NCBI GenBank assembly: GCA_949935795.1
Contig: CATLFX010000005.1
Location: 1-64,000, forward strand
Origin: an uncultured Oscillospiraceae bacterium
GTDB taxonomy: Bacteria > Bacillota > Clostridia > Oscillospirales > Oscillospiraceae
DNA: 64,000 nt
Direction: 5' to 3'
The translations under genes and the position numbers were made by a program. Below, one piece after another: positions 43,469 to 55,600 of the stretch. The notes under the pieces were generated by a model. That model did not search any database, was not told the origin of the DNA, and saw only the letters and a program-made list of their open reading frames with translations. Numbering within the stretch: the first letter of the stretch is position 1; every line of letters starts with the position of its first letter.

Positions 43469-44263
43469 ATGAGCGACCTGTTCAGACTGGACGGCAAGGT
43501 GGCCCTGGTCACCGGAGCGTCCTACGGCATCGGCTTCGCCATCGCCAGCCCCATGGCGGCGGCGGGGGCCACCATCGTGTTCAACGACATCAAGCAGGAG
43601 CTGGTGGACAAGGGCATCGCCGCCTATGCCGAGAAGGGCATCAAGGCCCACGGCTATGTCTGCGACGTGACCAACGAGGACGCGGTGAACGAGCTGGTGT
43701 CCAAGGTGGAGGCCGAGGTGGGCGTCATCGACATCCTGGTCAACAACGCCGGCATCATCAAGCGCATCCCCATGCTGGAGATGTCCGCCAAGGACTTCCG
43801 CCAGGTCATCGACGTGGACCTGAACGCCCCCTTCATCGTGTCCAAGGCCGTCATCCCCTCCATGATTAAAAAGGGCGGCGGCAAGATCATCAACATCTGC
43901 TCCATGATGAGCGAGCTGGGCCGGGAGACCGTGTCCGCTTACGCCGCCGCCAAGGGCGGCCTGAAGATGCTGACGAAGAACATCGCCAGCGAGTACGGCC
44001 AGTACAACATCCAGTGCAACGGCATCGGCCCGGGCTATATCGCCACCCCCCAGACCGCGCCCCTCCGGGAGATCCAGCCCGACGGCTCCAAGCACCCCTT
44101 CGACCAGTTCATCCTGGCCAAGACCCCGGCCAACCGCTGGGGCGAGGCCTCCGACCTGGGCGGCCCGGCGGTGTTCCTGGCCTCCGCCGCCTCCGACTTC
44201 GTCAACGGCCACATCCTGTATGTGGACGGCGGCATTCTGGCCTATATCGGCAAGCAGCCCTGA
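43469..44263 (+). CDS. SDR oxidoreductase, gluconate 5-dehydrogenase-like
   Basis: 264 aa short-chain dehydrogenase. Cofactor motif TGASYGIGFAIA, NNAG at about 93, and the catalytic Ser/Tyr/Lys set in NICSMMSELGRETVSAYAAAKGG. The N-terminus LFRLDGKVALVTGASYGIGFAIA is that of gluconate 5-dehydrogenases, which interconvert gluconate and 5-ketogluconate, though 2-deoxy-gluconate or ketoacid relatives cannot be excluded. ATG 43469 follows AAGGAG. Monocistronic, no sugar-acid transporter nearby. Confidence 0.88.
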   Translation: MSDLFRLDGKVALVTGASYGIGFAIASPMAAAGATIVFNDIKQELVDKGIAAYAEKGIKAHGYVCDVTNEDAVNELVSKVEAEVGVIDILVNNAGIIKRIPMLEMSAKDFRQVIDVDLNAPFIVSKAVIPSMIKKGGGKIINICSMMSELGRETVSAYAAAKGGLKMLTKNIASEYGQYNIQCNGIGPGYIATPQTAPLREIQPDGSKHPFDQFILAKTPANRWGEASDLGGPAVFLASAASDFVNGHILYVDGGILAYIGKQP

Positions 44264-44264
44264 C

Positions 44265-44312
44265 AAAAAACGCGCCCCTCTCCAGCCAAGGGTCTGGAGA
44301 GGGGCGTTTTTT
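44265..44312. terminator. Bidirectional terminator between SDR and polysaccharide deacetylase genes
   Basis: Stem CGCCCCTCTCCAG / CTGGAGAGGGGCG with A and T runs at the two sides. Confidence 0.92.
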
Positions 44313-44337
44313 CGCGTACCGGGGCGGATGCACCCCG

Positions 44338-45405
44338 TCACTTTATCTTGGGGTAGCCGAAGGTGACCTGCTCCACGCCGGGGTGGAGGGCGGAGAAGGT
44401 GTACCCCGCGTTCTGGTAGCCCTGGATGACGGCGGGCAGGGCGTCCACAGTGGTGGACCGGGCGGCGCTGTCGTGGCACAGCACCACCACTAGCTCCCGG
44501 CCCACTCCTCTCAGGCAGTCGGCGGCGATCTCCCAGGCGGGGCGGGGGCGGACGGTGGCGTCCTGGGCGGAGGCGTTCCAATCGTAGTAGGCGAACCCCC
44601 GGCGGGTCATCTCGGCAATGATCTCCTGGTACACCCCCCGGTCGTAGCCGTTGAGGCTCCCGCCTGGGAAGCGGTACACCGACGGGTACACCCCGGTAAC
44701 CTGGTAAATCCACTGGTACAGGCTGTTGAACTCCTCCAGGAAGGCGTCCACCGATGCGTAGACCTTTTTGTAGTCGTGGCTCCAGCTGTGCATTCCGATG
44801 GCGTGGCCCGCCGCCACGATTTTTTTCATCCGCTCCTGGCTGGCGGCGGAGGTGGAGCTGCTGCCCACCACAAAAAAGGTGGCCTTGACGCCGTACCGGT
44901 CCAAAATCTCCAGCACCCGGTCGGTGTTGGCCGACGGCCCGTCATCAAAAGTGAGACAGCACACCTTCCCGCCGGTGACCGCCTCCCCCTCCCAGGCCGG
45001 GGCGCAGAAATCGGGGTAGAGCTGGGTGTACTCGGGGACGGCGCCGTCGGGGGCGGCGATGGAATACTCCTTCAGCACGTCGATGGTACCCTGGGCCTGG
45101 GCCAGCTCCGTTTCCCGCTGGGCCAGTTCGCCCTTGGTCCGGTTAAGCTCCCTCTCCAGGCGGTCTGACCGCTCCTGAGCCGCGCTCTGCGTGTCCAAGA
45201 CCATCCCCAGCTGGACGGCGTAGCCGTGCCTCTGGCAGGCGAAGGAAAACGCCAGCAGGCCGCACGCCAGCGCCAGCGCCACAGCCAGAGCGGTGACGGC
45301 GACGAACAGGGGCCTGGGTACGCCCCGGGGGGGAGCCGCATTCACCGCCTTTTCCAGCTCCGCCGGCCTGTCCAGCCCTGTGTTGTGTTCCGCCATGTGG
45401 TCCAT
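44338..45405 (-). CDS. Membrane-anchored polysaccharide deacetylase (NodB/CE4)
   Basis: 355 aa. One N-terminal transmembrane helix (about 33-56), a coiled coil (70-110, QSAAQERSDRLERELNRTKGELAQRETELAQAQ), then a NodB domain. CE4 motifs: LTFDDGPS (metal Asp pair), HSWSHDY (His ligands), YRFPGGS (Arg), and LVVVLCHDS. It should remove acetyl groups from peptidoglycan or a surface glycan outside the membrane. The promoter spacer consists of two Spo0A boxes, which suggests control during sporulation entry. Start could also be ATG 45396. Confidence 0.93.
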   Translation of the reverse strand: MDHMAEHNTGLDRPAELEKAVNAAPPRGVPRPLFVAVTALAVALALACGLLAFSFACQRHGYAVQLGMVLDTQSAAQERSDRLERELNRTKGELAQRETELAQAQGTIDVLKEYSIAAPDGAVPEYTQLYPDFCAPAWEGEAVTGGKVCCLTFDDGPSANTDRVLEILDRYGVKATFFVVGSSSTSAASQERMKKIVAAGHAIGMHSWSHDYKKVYASVDAFLEEFNSLYQWIYQVTGVYPSVYRFPGGSLNGYDRGVYQEIIAEMTRRGFAYYDWNASAQDATVRPRPAWEIAADCLRGVGRELVVVLCHDSAARSTTVDALPAVIQGYQNAGYTFSALHPGVEQVTFGYPKIK

Positions 45406-45442
45406 TTGAAATCGTCCCCCGGTCGTCCTTCAAGTAACTCCC

Positions 45443-45471
45443 AGTATATGTCGAATTTTGTCGAAAGTCAA
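45443..45471 (-). promoter_or_regulatory. Promoter of the deacetylase whose spacer is two Spo0A-type boxes
   Basis: TTGACT (45466-45471) and TATACT (45443-45448) with a 17-bp spacer. The spacer, 45449-45465, is exactly TGTCGAATTTTGTCGAA, two 0A boxes 10 bp apart, identical to 17681-17697. Bound Spo0A would cover the promoter face, which predicts repression. Confidence 0.8.
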
Positions 45472-45554
45472 TGGGGAGTACTACATTGTAAACCAACTGT
45501 AACCAGTGAAACCATTCCGTTTCCAATTTGTAATCCGCCCGCTGAAAACGGGCC

Positions 45555-45593
45555 AAAAAACAGCGCGCCGGAGGATTTTCCGGCACGCCGCTG
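45555..45593 (-). terminator. Terminator of the metallophosphoesterase gene
   Basis: Imperfect GC stem (CAGCG-GCGTGCCGGA with TCCGGCGCGCTG) then six T on the minus strand. Confidence 0.85.
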
Positions 45594-45600
45594 GGGAAAT

Positions 45601-46776
45601 CTATTCCTTATCGTATTTTATCCGCCCGTAATACCACCCTGTTATCCCGTTTTTCTTCACCAGGAGACCCCGCCGGGTCTGCCGCACCAGGGACAGCCTG
45701 TCCCCGGGGGACACGGGCAGGGCGTAGTCGGTGGCGTCCTCGGTATGGGTCCGGCCGTCCCGCCATGTGCTGACAAAGTCCTGGGGCAGCCACAGCGTCC
45801 GCCCCGAGGCGGGATGGCGGATCTGGACGCAGTCCCCCTCCTCGCCCAGCACCTCCACCACGCTGTCCGACCAGCGGATATTCAAGGGGTCTGCCGACGG
45901 CGCCTGGGGGTCCAGGGCGGCGGCCTCGGGCAGGCCGTCGTACCAAACGCAGTCCATCTCGTCCCCGCATATGTCCGGGATGAGCAGGGCGTTGAGCTGG
46001 CCGTCCACCTTGAGCACACAGCCCCCGTCGATGGAGGCAATGTGCCGCTTCTCGTCGATGAGAGGGGCCGAGCGCTGGATGGCGCGGTTGTAGAGGGTGA
46101 CGGGCCAGTGTCCCACCACCACCCACTTTTGGAAGCTGTGCCCCTGACCCATGAAATCGTCGTTTTTCATGCAGCCATAGGCGGTCAGCTCCTCCAGGCA
46201 GTCCTCCCGGGGGACTCCGCCGTGGACGAAAATGAAATTCCCCGCCTCCAAAATGTGGGGCATGCCCAGGAGAAACCCCGTCTCCTCCGGGAAGCGTTCC
46301 AACAGGGCGGACCGCAGGGCGGGGAGGTCTTCCATATGCCGGGGGACCGCCCCGATCTCCGCCGCCATCTGCATCAGCACCGAGCGCTCCCGCCAGAACT
46401 CCGACAGGATGGGCCACAGCTCCTCGTCCACGCTGGCATAGTCCGCCGGGGAGCCGTACCGCCTGTTCATCTGGATGGAAAAGGCGTCGTCCGGCTTTCC
46501 CCCCTCCAGGAACATCCGGTCAATGTAATCGCAGTTACCGCACAGGGTATAGACCGTGTGGGTTTTTTGCAGCTCCAGCACATAGCGCAGGGTAGCCAGG
46601 CTGTCCCGCCCCTTTTCCAGCAGGTCGCCCACGATGATAAGCACATCGTCCGGGGTAAACTGGATTTTTTCCAGAATTCCCTTCAAAAAGGGCAGGTTTC
46701 CGTGGATATCGCTGACGGCGGCCACGCGGCGGCCCGGCTCAATGGCCGGGCGGATGACTTGGGCGGGACGGGGCAT
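45601..46776 (-). CDS. Calcineurin-like metallophosphoesterase with C-terminal SH3-like module
   Basis: 391 aa. Phosphoesterase motifs: AVSDIHGN, VGDLLEKGRDS, GNCDYID, VHGG and VVGHWP, the diadenosine-tetraphosphatase/PrpE-like set of metal ligands. The C-terminal 110 residues (VVEVLGEEGDCVQIRHP…, ending GITGWYYGRIKYDKE) look like two small SH3-type modules. No signal peptide, so cytoplasmic. The start is ATG 46776 because AGGAGG precedes it; an in-frame Met 7 residues earlier lacks such a site. Substrate unknown. Confidence 0.85.
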   Translation of the reverse strand: MPRPAQVIRPAIEPGRRVAAVSDIHGNLPFLKGILEKIQFTPDDVLIIVGDLLEKGRDSLATLRYVLELQKTHTVYTLCGNCDYIDRMFLEGGKPDDAFSIQMNRRYGSPADYASVDEELWPILSEFWRERSVLMQMAAEIGAVPRHMEDLPALRSALLERFPEETGFLLGMPHILEAGNFIFVHGGVPREDCLEELTAYGCMKNDDFMGQGHSFQKWVVVGHWPVTLYNRAIQRSAPLIDEKRHIASIDGGCVLKVDGQLNALLIPDICGDEMDCVWYDGLPEAAALDPQAPSADPLNIRWSDSVVEVLGEEGDCVQIRHPASGRTLWLPQDFVSTWRDGRTHTEDATDYALPVSPGDRLSLVRQTRRGLLVKKNGITGWYYGRIKYDKE

Positions 46777-46887
46777 GGGCAAAGCCTCCTCTTGCATACA
46801 GCGTTTTCTAACATTCTACCACAAGAAAAGCAGGTTTTCCAGCCCGCATATTATTTACAATTTCCTCTTTTTTCTGCCTGGGGGTTG

Positions 46888-46896
46888 TGATATACT
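46888..46896 (+). promoter_or_regulatory. Extended -10 promoter of secA
   Basis: TGATATACT (extended -10) with a weak -35 tract of T. The roughly 140-nt leader to secA is GC-rich (GCGCGAGGACAGCCGCGC hairpin region) and does not code for a recognisable peptide such as SecM. Confidence 0.55.
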
Positions 46897-47041
46897 GTTG
46901 CGAGTTAAACTGGGTAATAAGCGCGAGGACAGCCGCGCAGGGGAACTTGGACCGGAGCGAAAGCGATCCAGCCCCGCGGCCAATCCGAGCGCGGCAGCGC
47001 TGCTTATATAAACGAACGGAAGAGAAAGGACGCAGGAAGCT

Positions 47042-49822
<2,781 letters not shown>

Positions 49823-49947
49823 AAAATTCTCGTCCCCTCGGAGAGCGGAGGGGGGTATCCGGGGGGAACTGGTTCCCCCCGGAAGGCGCGGCTGGGCGCG
49901 AAGCGCCGCATTTTCCGCAGAAAATGCCCGCGCCGGAGGAAGTGCCT
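49823..49947 (+). other. GC-rich gap between secA and pgeF
   Basis: Contains a hairpin CCGGGGGGAAC / GTTCCCCCCGG and a smaller one GGCGC-GAA-GCGCC. Neither has a T-run, so secA, pgeF and the lipoprotein gene could be one transcript. Confidence 0.55.
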
Positions 49948-50760
49948 ATGAATATCGTTGAGCAGACCAAAAACGGCGTCACCTTTTTCCAGGCCGACGG
50001 CATGGACGCCGCCGGGGGCGCGGCTCACGGCTTTTCCACCCGTAAGGGCGGCGTGTCGGAGGGGATGTGGGAATCCCTGAACCTGGGCCCCAGCCGGGGG
50101 GACGACCCCGACCACGTCCGGGAGAACTACCGCCGCTTTCTCTCCGCCATCGGGGCGGACGGGGGACGGCTGGCCATGACCAACCAGGTCCACGGCGGCG
50201 CGGTGCGGTGTATCACCACCGCCGACCTCCACGACGACCCCTGCGGCAAGGTGGGCTACGAGGCGGACGGCCTCATGACCGACTTGCCCGGTGTGGCGCT
50301 GGTGATCTATTCCGCCGACTGCATCCCCATCCTGTTCTACGACCCGGTGCGCCGGGTGATCGCCGCCGTCCACGCGGGCTGGCGGGGCACCGCCGCGGGC
50401 ATCGCCACCGCCGCCGTGGAGCGCATGGGGGATGTATACGGCTGCCGTCCGGCGGATATCCTGGCCGCCGTGGGCCCCGGCATCGGCCCCGACTGCTTCG
50501 AGACCCACGAGGACGTGCCCAACGCCATGACCGCCGCGCTGTCCACCGCCGTCCTCCAGCACATCAAGATCAAGGAAAATGGGAAATTTGCCGTGGATTT
50601 AAAGGGGATCAACGCCATGCGGCTGGAACAGGCCGGGCTGGCCCCGGACCACATCGCCGTCAGCGGCATCTGTACAGCCTGCCATCCCGAGCTGTTCTGG
50701 AGCCATCGGAAGCTGGGCACCAACCGGGGGTCCATGGCCGCCGCCATCCAACTGATATGA
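49948..50760 (+). CDS. pgeF: Peptidoglycan editing factor / purine nucleosidase (YfiH, DUF152)
   Basis: 270 aa. Metal/catalytic residues are His in MTNQVHGG, Cys in SADCIPILFY and His in AAVHAGWRGTAAGI, as in YfiH/LACC1 proteins, which cleave or deaminate purine nucleosides and which in E. coli prevent mis-incorporation into peptidoglycan precursors. Start ATG 49948 with GGAGGA. It shares ATGA with the next gene. Confidence 0.93.
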   Translation: MNIVEQTKNGVTFFQADGMDAAGGAAHGFSTRKGGVSEGMWESLNLGPSRGDDPDHVRENYRRFLSAIGADGGRLAMTNQVHGGAVRCITTADLHDDPCGKVGYEADGLMTDLPGVALVIYSADCIPILFYDPVRRVIAAVHAGWRGTAAGIATAAVERMGDVYGCRPADILAAVGPGIGPDCFETHEDVPNAMTAALSTAVLQHIKIKENGKFAVDLKGINAMRLEQAGLAPDHIAVSGICTACHPELFWSHRKLGTNRGSMAAAIQLI

Positions 50761-52310
50761 GGCGCTGGCTGTCCCTTTTCCTGGCGGTGTGCCTGGGGCT
50801 GTCTCTGACGGGCTGTCAGCCCGAGGTGGACGACCCGGAGCCGCCGCCGTCCGAAACGGTTTCCCCTTTCCCGACTAAAAGCCCGGAGACGGCGCAGTTC
50901 AGCCTGGCCTACGACCCCGGCGCCTCCCTCCACCCCCTCACCGGGGACAGCCAGACCAATCAGGACCTGACGGGGCTGGTGTACCAGGGGCTGTACGAGC
51001 TGGACAACGAATTCGTCCCCCACCCGGTGCTGGCCGCCTCCGGCGAACCCGGCGGGGACGGCTACAGCTGGACCTTTACCGTCAAGCAGGGGGTCATGTT
51101 CTCCGACGGCACCCCCCTCACCGCCCAGCACGCCGCCGCGTCGCTGAACACCGCCCGGACGTCGGGGCCCTACGCCGCCCGGCTGTCCGGGGTCACCGGC
51201 GTGACGGCGGCGGATGAGACCACGCTGACCGTCTACCTGTCCGCCCCCAACGGGAACCTGCCCGCCCTGCTGGACATACCCGTGGTGCTGGAGGGGGAGC
51301 CCGGCAGCGCCCCCCTGGGCACGGGCTGCTACCAGTACGAGGCCGCAGGGGAGCGGCTGTACCTGCAAACCAACCCCCACCATGCCGGGGGCGCGGCCCT
51401 GCCCTACGCCACCATCCCGCTGACGGCGGCGGCCACCGCCAACGAGCGCATCGCCGCCTTTGACAGCGGCGCGGTCACCGCCGTCACCACGGAGTTCTCC
51501 TCCCCCTACGCCCTGGGGTACGCCGGGAGCTACGAGACCTGCGACTACCCCACCACCAACCTGCTGTACATGGGCTTCAAGGCCACCGGAGGCCCCTGCC
51601 AGTCCGCCCTGGTCCGCCAGGCGTTCTCCCGGGCCTTTGACCGGGAGTCCCTGGTCCAGGTGGAGCTGTCCGGCCACGGGGACGCCGCCTGCCTGCCCGT
51701 CTCCCCCCTCTGCGGAGATTACGATCAGGCCTCCGCCGCCCTGCTGGAGTACGACCTGGAGCAGGCTGCGGGCCTGCTGGCCCAGGCCGGGTATGAGCGT
51801 AATGAAGAGGACAACCTGCTCTACCACCGCCGGACGCCGCTGGCGGTCACGGTGCTGGTGAACAGCGACAACGAGAGCCGCCAGGCGGCGGCGGACGCCC
51901 TGGCCGCCTCCCTCACTCAGCTGGGGGCGTCCGTCACGGTGGACACCCTGCCCTGGGACAACTATGTCCAGGCCCTGGCCGCGGGGCGGTTCGACATATA
52001 CATCGGCGAGGTGCGCCTCACCGGGGATTTTGACCCCTCCCCGCTGCTCACCGGGGCGCTGAACTACGGCGGGTACAGCGATTGGGAGCTGACCCAGGCC
52101 CTGACGGCCTGGAAGAGCGCCCAGGGGGAGGCTCGGACCCAGGCGGCTCAGGCGCTGTGGGCCAAATTCGTCCAGGACGCGCCCATCGCCCCCCTGTGCT
52201 TCAAGCGGGGGTCCCTGCTGGTGCGGTGGGGGATGGCCTCCAACCTCCAGCCCACCCGGGCCAACCCCTTCTACCGGATGGAGGAGTGGTCCACCACTTC
52301 TCACTCCTGA
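50757..52310 (+). CDS. OppA-like (SBP family 5) ABC-transporter substrate-binding lipoprotein
   Basis: 517 aa. Lipobox LSLTGCQ (Cys20), then an extracellular peptide/nickel-type binding protein: LTGLVYQGLYELDNEFVPHPVLAAS, WTFTVKQGVMFSDGTPLTAQ and the C-terminal DAPIAPLCFKRGSLLV. ATG 50757 overlaps the pgeF stop as ATGA, so it is translationally coupled. No permease or ATPase genes adjoin, so it is either an orphan feeding a distant transporter or a peptide sensor. Possible ligand: wall peptides, given pgeF, but this is inference. Confidence 0.9.
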   Translation: MRRWLSLFLAVCLGLSLTGCQPEVDDPEPPPSETVSPFPTKSPETAQFSLAYDPGASLHPLTGDSQTNQDLTGLVYQGLYELDNEFVPHPVLAASGEPGGDGYSWTFTVKQGVMFSDGTPLTAQHAAASLNTARTSGPYAARLSGVTGVTAADETTLTVYLSAPNGNLPALLDIPVVLEGEPGSAPLGTGCYQYEAAGERLYLQTNPHHAGGAALPYATIPLTAAATANERIAAFDSGAVTAVTTEFSSPYALGYAGSYETCDYPTTNLLYMGFKATGGPCQSALVRQAFSRAFDRESLVQVELSGHGDAACLPVSPLCGDYDQASAALLEYDLEQAAGLLAQAGYERNEEDNLLYHRRTPLAVTVLVNSDNESRQAAADALAASLTQLGASVTVDTLPWDNYVQALAAGRFDIYIGEVRLTGDFDPSPLLTGALNYGGYSDWELTQALTAWKSAQGEARTQAAQALWAKFVQDAPIAPLCFKRGSLLVRWGMASNLQPTRANPFYRMEEWSTTSHS

Positions 52311-52575
52311 GGGACCTCCGAACAAATGCGTCTGCGGCGCTTTGCGGATCTTTTCCGCCGCAACTTCGTTGTGATTTCTTGAAATAAACACAATTATTCC
52401 TGCGAAATCCCGCCTTCGTCGGCACAAGCTTCGCTCAGTCGCTTCCTCTTGCGGAGAAAGCTCCTCCGCTCCGCTGTGCCTCCTCTCCCCACAGAGCCTG
52501 AAGGTCGGCTTTGTGGGGACCCCGATGGCGAAAAATCTCTCGCAAATCGCTCTTGCCGATTTATTCAGAGGTCCC
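52311..52575. mobile_element. MITE-like element (repeat B, copy 2) with terminal inverted repeats
   Basis: 265 bp. Ends are inverted repeats: GGGACCTCCGAACAAAT at the left matches the complement of the right end (GGGACCTCTGAATAAAT) with 2 differences in 17. Internally it holds the CCCCACAGAGCC / GGCTTTGTGGGG hairpin also found at 21531-21657. Non-coding. It abuts the stop of the OppA-like gene and ends 46 bp before purL. Confidence 0.65.
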
Positions 52576-52620
52576 TTGATTTTTTCCGGCGCAGACCGCC
52601 GGGTGAAGGAGAAATAGACC

Positions 52621-55600
52621 ATGAAAAGCCAAGTATTTCGCTGCTTTGTCCGCAAGCGCCCCGGCTTCGACGTGGAGGCTCAGGGCCTGTGCCGGGACCT
52701 GCGGGAGCAGCTGGGGATCGAGGACCTGAACGGCCTGACCATCTTCCACCGCTACGACGTGGAGGGGGTGGACGCCGGGGTCTACGAGCGGGCCAAGGGG
52801 ACGGTGTTCTCCGAGCCCCAGGTGGACGCGGTATACGACGGGGACTTCCCCCGCCCGGAGGCCCCCCACGCCCTGCTGGCGGTGGAGGCCCTGCCGGGCC
52901 AGTTCGACCAGCGGGCGGACTCCGCCGCCCAGTGCGTCCAGCTGATGACCGGGGGAGCCCGCCCCCTCATCGCCTACGCCAAGGTATACGTGCTGGAGGG
53001 GGCCCTGTCCCAGGAGGCCCTGGACAGAATCAAGGGCTATCTCATCAACCCGGTGGAAAGCCGGGAGGCGTCCATGGACAAGCCGGACACCCTTGCCCGC
53101 GTCTATGACACCCCGGACCAGGTGGCGGTGCTGGACGGCTTCACCGGCCTGGACGAGGCGGGCTTACAGGCCGAGCTGGACCGGCTGGGGCTGGCCATGG
53201 ACCTGGACGATCTGAAATTCCTGCAAAACTACTTCCGGGACTGGGAGCGCCGGGACCCCACCATCACCGAGGTGCGGGTGGTGGACACCTACTGGTCCGA
53301 TCACTGCCGCCACACCACCTTCTCCACCCATTTGAAGGAGATTCAGATTGACGATCCCCGGGTCCAGGGGGCCTATGAGCGCTACCTGGCCGCCCGCGAG
53401 GAGGTATACGGCCAGGAGAAGGCCAAGAAGCGCCCCCAGACCCTGATGGACATCGCCACCATCGGAACCAAGGTACTGAAAAAACGGGGAGAGCTGCCTG
53501 GGCTGGACGAGAGCGAGGAGATCAACGCCTGCTCCATTCATGTCCCTGCGGTGGTGGACGGCGAGGAGCAGGACTGGCTGCTCATGTTCAAGAACGAGAC
53601 CCACAACCACCCCACCGAGATCGAGCCCTTCGGCGGCGCGGCCACCTGTATCGGCGGCTGCATCCGGGACCCGCTCTCCGGCCGGGCCTATGTCCACCAG
53701 GCCATGCGGGTCACTGGAGGCGGCGACCCCACCGTTCCCCTGAGCGAGACGCTGGAGGGCAAGCTGCCCCAGCGGAAGCTGGCCCAGACCGCGGCGGCGG
53801 GGTATTCCTCCTACGGCAACCAGATCGGCCTGGCCACCGGCCACGTGGCCGAGCTGTACCACCCCGGCTACATCGCCAAGCGGCTGGAGTGCGGGGCGGT
53901 GGTGGCCGCCGCCCCCGCCAGCCACGTCCGCCGGGAGCGCCCCGCCCCCGGCGACGTCATCATCCTATTAGGCGGGCGCACGGGCCGGGACGGCATCGGC
54001 GGGGCCACCGGGTCCTCCAAGAGCCACAACAAAAAGTCGCTGGCCACCATGGCCAGCGAGGTACAGAAGGGCAACGCCCCCGAGGAGCGCAAGCTCCAGC
54101 GGCTGTTCCGCAACGGGGACGTGACCCGGATGATCAAGCGGTGCAATGACTTCGGCGCGGGGGGCGTTTCTGTCGCCATCGGCGAGCTGGCCGACGGCCT
54201 GCAAATTGACCTGGACGCGGTGCGCAAAAAGTACGACGGCCTGGACGGCACGGAGCTCGCCATCTCCGAGAGCCAGGAGCGCATGGCCGTGGTGGTGGCC
54301 GCAGAGGACGAGGAGCAGTTCATCGCCATGGCGGAGGCGGAAAACCTGGAGGCCTACCGGGTGGCGGTGGTCACCGAGGCCGCCCGGATGGTGATGACCT
54401 GGAAGGGCCAGACCATCGCCGATTTGAGCCGGGATTTCCTCAATACCAACGGCGCGGTGAAGCACGCCAAGGCGTCCGTCCCGGAGTGGGACCACAACCC
54501 CCTGCCCGGCCACGATTTCACAAGCCTGCGGGAAATGGCGGCCAGTCTGAAGTGCGCCTCCCGCCGGGGGCTGGTGGAGCGGTTCGACGGCTCCATCGGC
54601 TCTGGGTCGGTGCTCATGCCCTTCGGCGGCAGGACCCAGACCACCCCCGCCCAGGCCATGGCGGCTCTATTGCCCACCATGCCCGGCGAGGAGACCGGCC
54701 AGGCCAGCGTGATGGCCTGGGGCTGCGACCCGGAGTGGCTGTCCGCCTCCCCCTTCGTGGGGGCCCGGGCCAGCGTCACGGTCTCCCTGGCCAAAATTGT
54801 GGCCGCAGGAGCGGACTACCACGACGCCTACCTGACCATGCAGGAGTTCTTTGAGAAGCTGCGGGACGCCCCCGCCCGCTGGGGCAAGCCCTTCTCCGCC
54901 CTGCTGGGGGCGCTGGATGCCCAGCTTCGCTACGGCTGCGCCGCCATCGGCGGCAAGGACTCCATGTCCGGCTCTTTCCTGGATCTGGACGTGCCCCCCA
55001 CCCTCATCTCTTTCGCCATCGCCCCCGTCAAGGCGTCGGACGTGCTCTCCCCCGAGTTCAAGGAGGCGGGGCATCCGGTGTACGCCTTCGCCGGCGGCAA
55101 GCCGGAGGTGTTAAAGGAGGCGTGGGACGCCTTCCACCAGCTGGCCCAGGAGGGGAAGGTCCGCGCCGCCTGGGCGGTGGAGCACAGCGTGGCCGAGGGC
55201 CTGATGAACATGTCCTTCGGCAACCGGATCGGCTTTAAGGCCGACCCGGATTTGGAGGTATCCTGGTACGCCCCGGAAAAGGGCGCTGTCGTCGCCGAGC
55301 TCACGGAGGAGGTGGACGTGCCCAACGCCATCCGCCTGGGCGTGACCACTGAAGAGCCCACAATCACCCTGTACCACAGCGGGGACTGGCCCAACTGCCC
55401 CGAGGGCGAGGACTCCGCCCCCATCGACGAGCTGTTAAAGCTGAACGAGGGCGTTTTGGAGGAGGTCTATCCCACCAGGGCGGGCACGTCCGAGCCCGTT
55501 GAACCCATCACTTGGGACCGCCGCTCCCCCGCCGTGTTCGACGGCGAAATCGCGAGGCCGAAGGTGGTCATCCCCGTGTTCCCCGGCACCAACTGCGAAT

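Noticed and set aside
46905-47000. secA leader as another copy of repeat A
   Set aside because: Only short fragments such as TGGACCGGAGCGAAAGC resemble the repeat; the rest does not align.
49860-49885. CCGGGGGGAAC hairpin as secA terminator
   Set aside because: Long stem but no T-run, so intrinsic termination is not supported.
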